Assembly (NCBI GenBank): GCA_009618475.1
Contig: WJOV01000096.1
Span: 1-14,291 of the forward strand
Direction: 5' to 3'
From: Methanosarcinales archaeon
Lineage (GTDB): Archaea; Halobacteriota; Syntropharchaeia; Alkanophagales; Methanospirareceae
DNA: 14,291 bases
Shown: positions 13,861 to 14,291 of the stretch, in pieces
Layout of the letters: the number at the start of each line of letters is the position of its first letter
How positions within the stretch are numbered: the first letter of the stretch is position 1
Translations under genes and position numbers: made by a program
The notes under the pieces: generated by a model
The model's database searches: none
The model's input: only the letters and a program-made list of their open reading frames with translations
Told to the model about the DNA's origin: nothing

Positions 13861-14291
13861 TTAATGCCGGAAATAAATTTTGTTCATTATGCTCCTTAGC
13901 TCTTTCACACTTAATTGACCGGGTGCTACCTCTTCCTCGCCTTCTATGAACCCGTAAGTCAATGCAGACCCATATAGAGGTGCAATCACTCGCAGATGTC
14001 GCCCTACTGGTCCCATTCCGATAGTCACTAACAACTTCCCTTCGCTTGATACCTTATGCGTTATGTCGAGCAAAAGCAAAGTATCGCTTAGCGTCTTCGG
14101 CGTCACCGCAATCTTTGCAATGCTTCCTCCTTCTTCGTACATACTCGCAATGATTCTCAATATGTCTTCACGGCTTGGCATGCCATTGAAATCATGGAAA
14201 GATAAAATAACAGGTATGTGACGACTTTTCGCCCTTTCTATTATTTCGCTTTTCCCCTCTGCGGGAGAAAAAAATTCGACGTCCACCGCGT
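13861..14291 (-). CDS. aroD: Type I 3-dehydroquinate dehydratase, N-terminus beyond the window
   Basis: About 143 C-terminal residues are visible and the frame runs off the right edge; an internal GTG at 14284-14286 (in AVDVEFF) is not the true start. Seen: LSFHDFNGMPS with the catalytic His, and AKIAVTPKT with the Schiff-base Lys exactly 27 residues later, the same spacing as His143 and Lys170 of the Salmonella enzyme. These are followed by IGMGPVGRHLR, GSALTYG and the APGQLSVKELR end motif. Known: the enzyme removes water from 3-dehydroquinate in the shikimate pathway for aromatic amino acids, in the cytoplasm. The missing part would be roughly the first 80-100 residues. It ends 33 bases from the Toprim stop, tail to tail. 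Confidence 0.92.
   Translation of the reverse strand, partial: AVDVEFFSPAEGKSEIIERAKSRHIPVILSFHDFNGMPSREDILRIIASMYEEGGSIAKIAVTPKTLSDTLLLLDITHKVSSEGKLLVTIGMGPVGRHLRVIAPLYGSALTYGFIEGEEEVAPGQLSVKELRSIMNKIYFRH

Noticed and set aside
13402..14291. Functional link between Toprim and aroD genes
   Set aside because: They are convergent with separate terminator-like structures, and nothing connects their activities.

Overview
The window reads as archaeal, probably euryarchaeal. It has TATA-type promoter elements (TTTATATA) ahead of several genes and a ThiD-ThiN fusion in place of ThiE. It also has a stand-alone Toprim protein, a short THUMP protein, a TumE-like toxin pair and a giant secreted subtilase rich in N-x-S/T sequons. 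The C-terminal domain of the subtilase resembles one I remember from surface proteins of ANME-1/Methanophagales-type archaea. That placement is inference from memory, not from a search.

Region 1 (3-3964, + strand) is a cytoskeleton-like cluster and the most interesting part of the window. It holds the tail of a membrane protein (membrane segment plus charged helix), an 899-residue tubulin/FtsZ-superfamily protein with GxGGxG and GGGTGSS nucleotide-loop motifs and large coiled coils, and a 349-residue membrane protein with a signal peptide, an outside domain, one membrane span and a cytoplasmic helical tail. The last two genes overlap by ATGA, and the tubulin-like gene sits between two proteins of similar membrane-plus-coiled-coil design. 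A tubulin-like filament tied to the membrane by two dedicated partners is a plausible, poorly described system. Two A/T-stem hairpins (3963-4017) close the cluster.

Region 2 (4033-10883, - strand), in transcription order from high to low coordinates: thiDN (thiamine synthesis), a 1553-residue secreted subtilase with its own TATA box, and a small antitoxin/toxin pair resembling TumA/TumE. The subtilase consists of signal peptide, I9-like prodomain, S8 catalytic domain, CARDB-like domain, five about 120-160-residue repeats with DxDxDG loops, a (Gly)10 linker and a conserved-looking C-terminal beta domain.

Region 3 (10884-14291): a Fic-family AMP transferase (+) faces thiDN across a promoter region that contains an inverted repeat. 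A THUMP protein and a Na+/Ca2+ exchanger with K+-dependent-type (NCKX-like) signatures lie on the - strand. A Toprim protein (+) diverges from the exchanger through paired TATA elements. A type I 3-dehydroquinate dehydratase (-) runs off the right edge.

There is no stretch of more than 300 bases without a gene. I saw no rRNA, tRNA, CRISPR array, insertion sequence or transposase.
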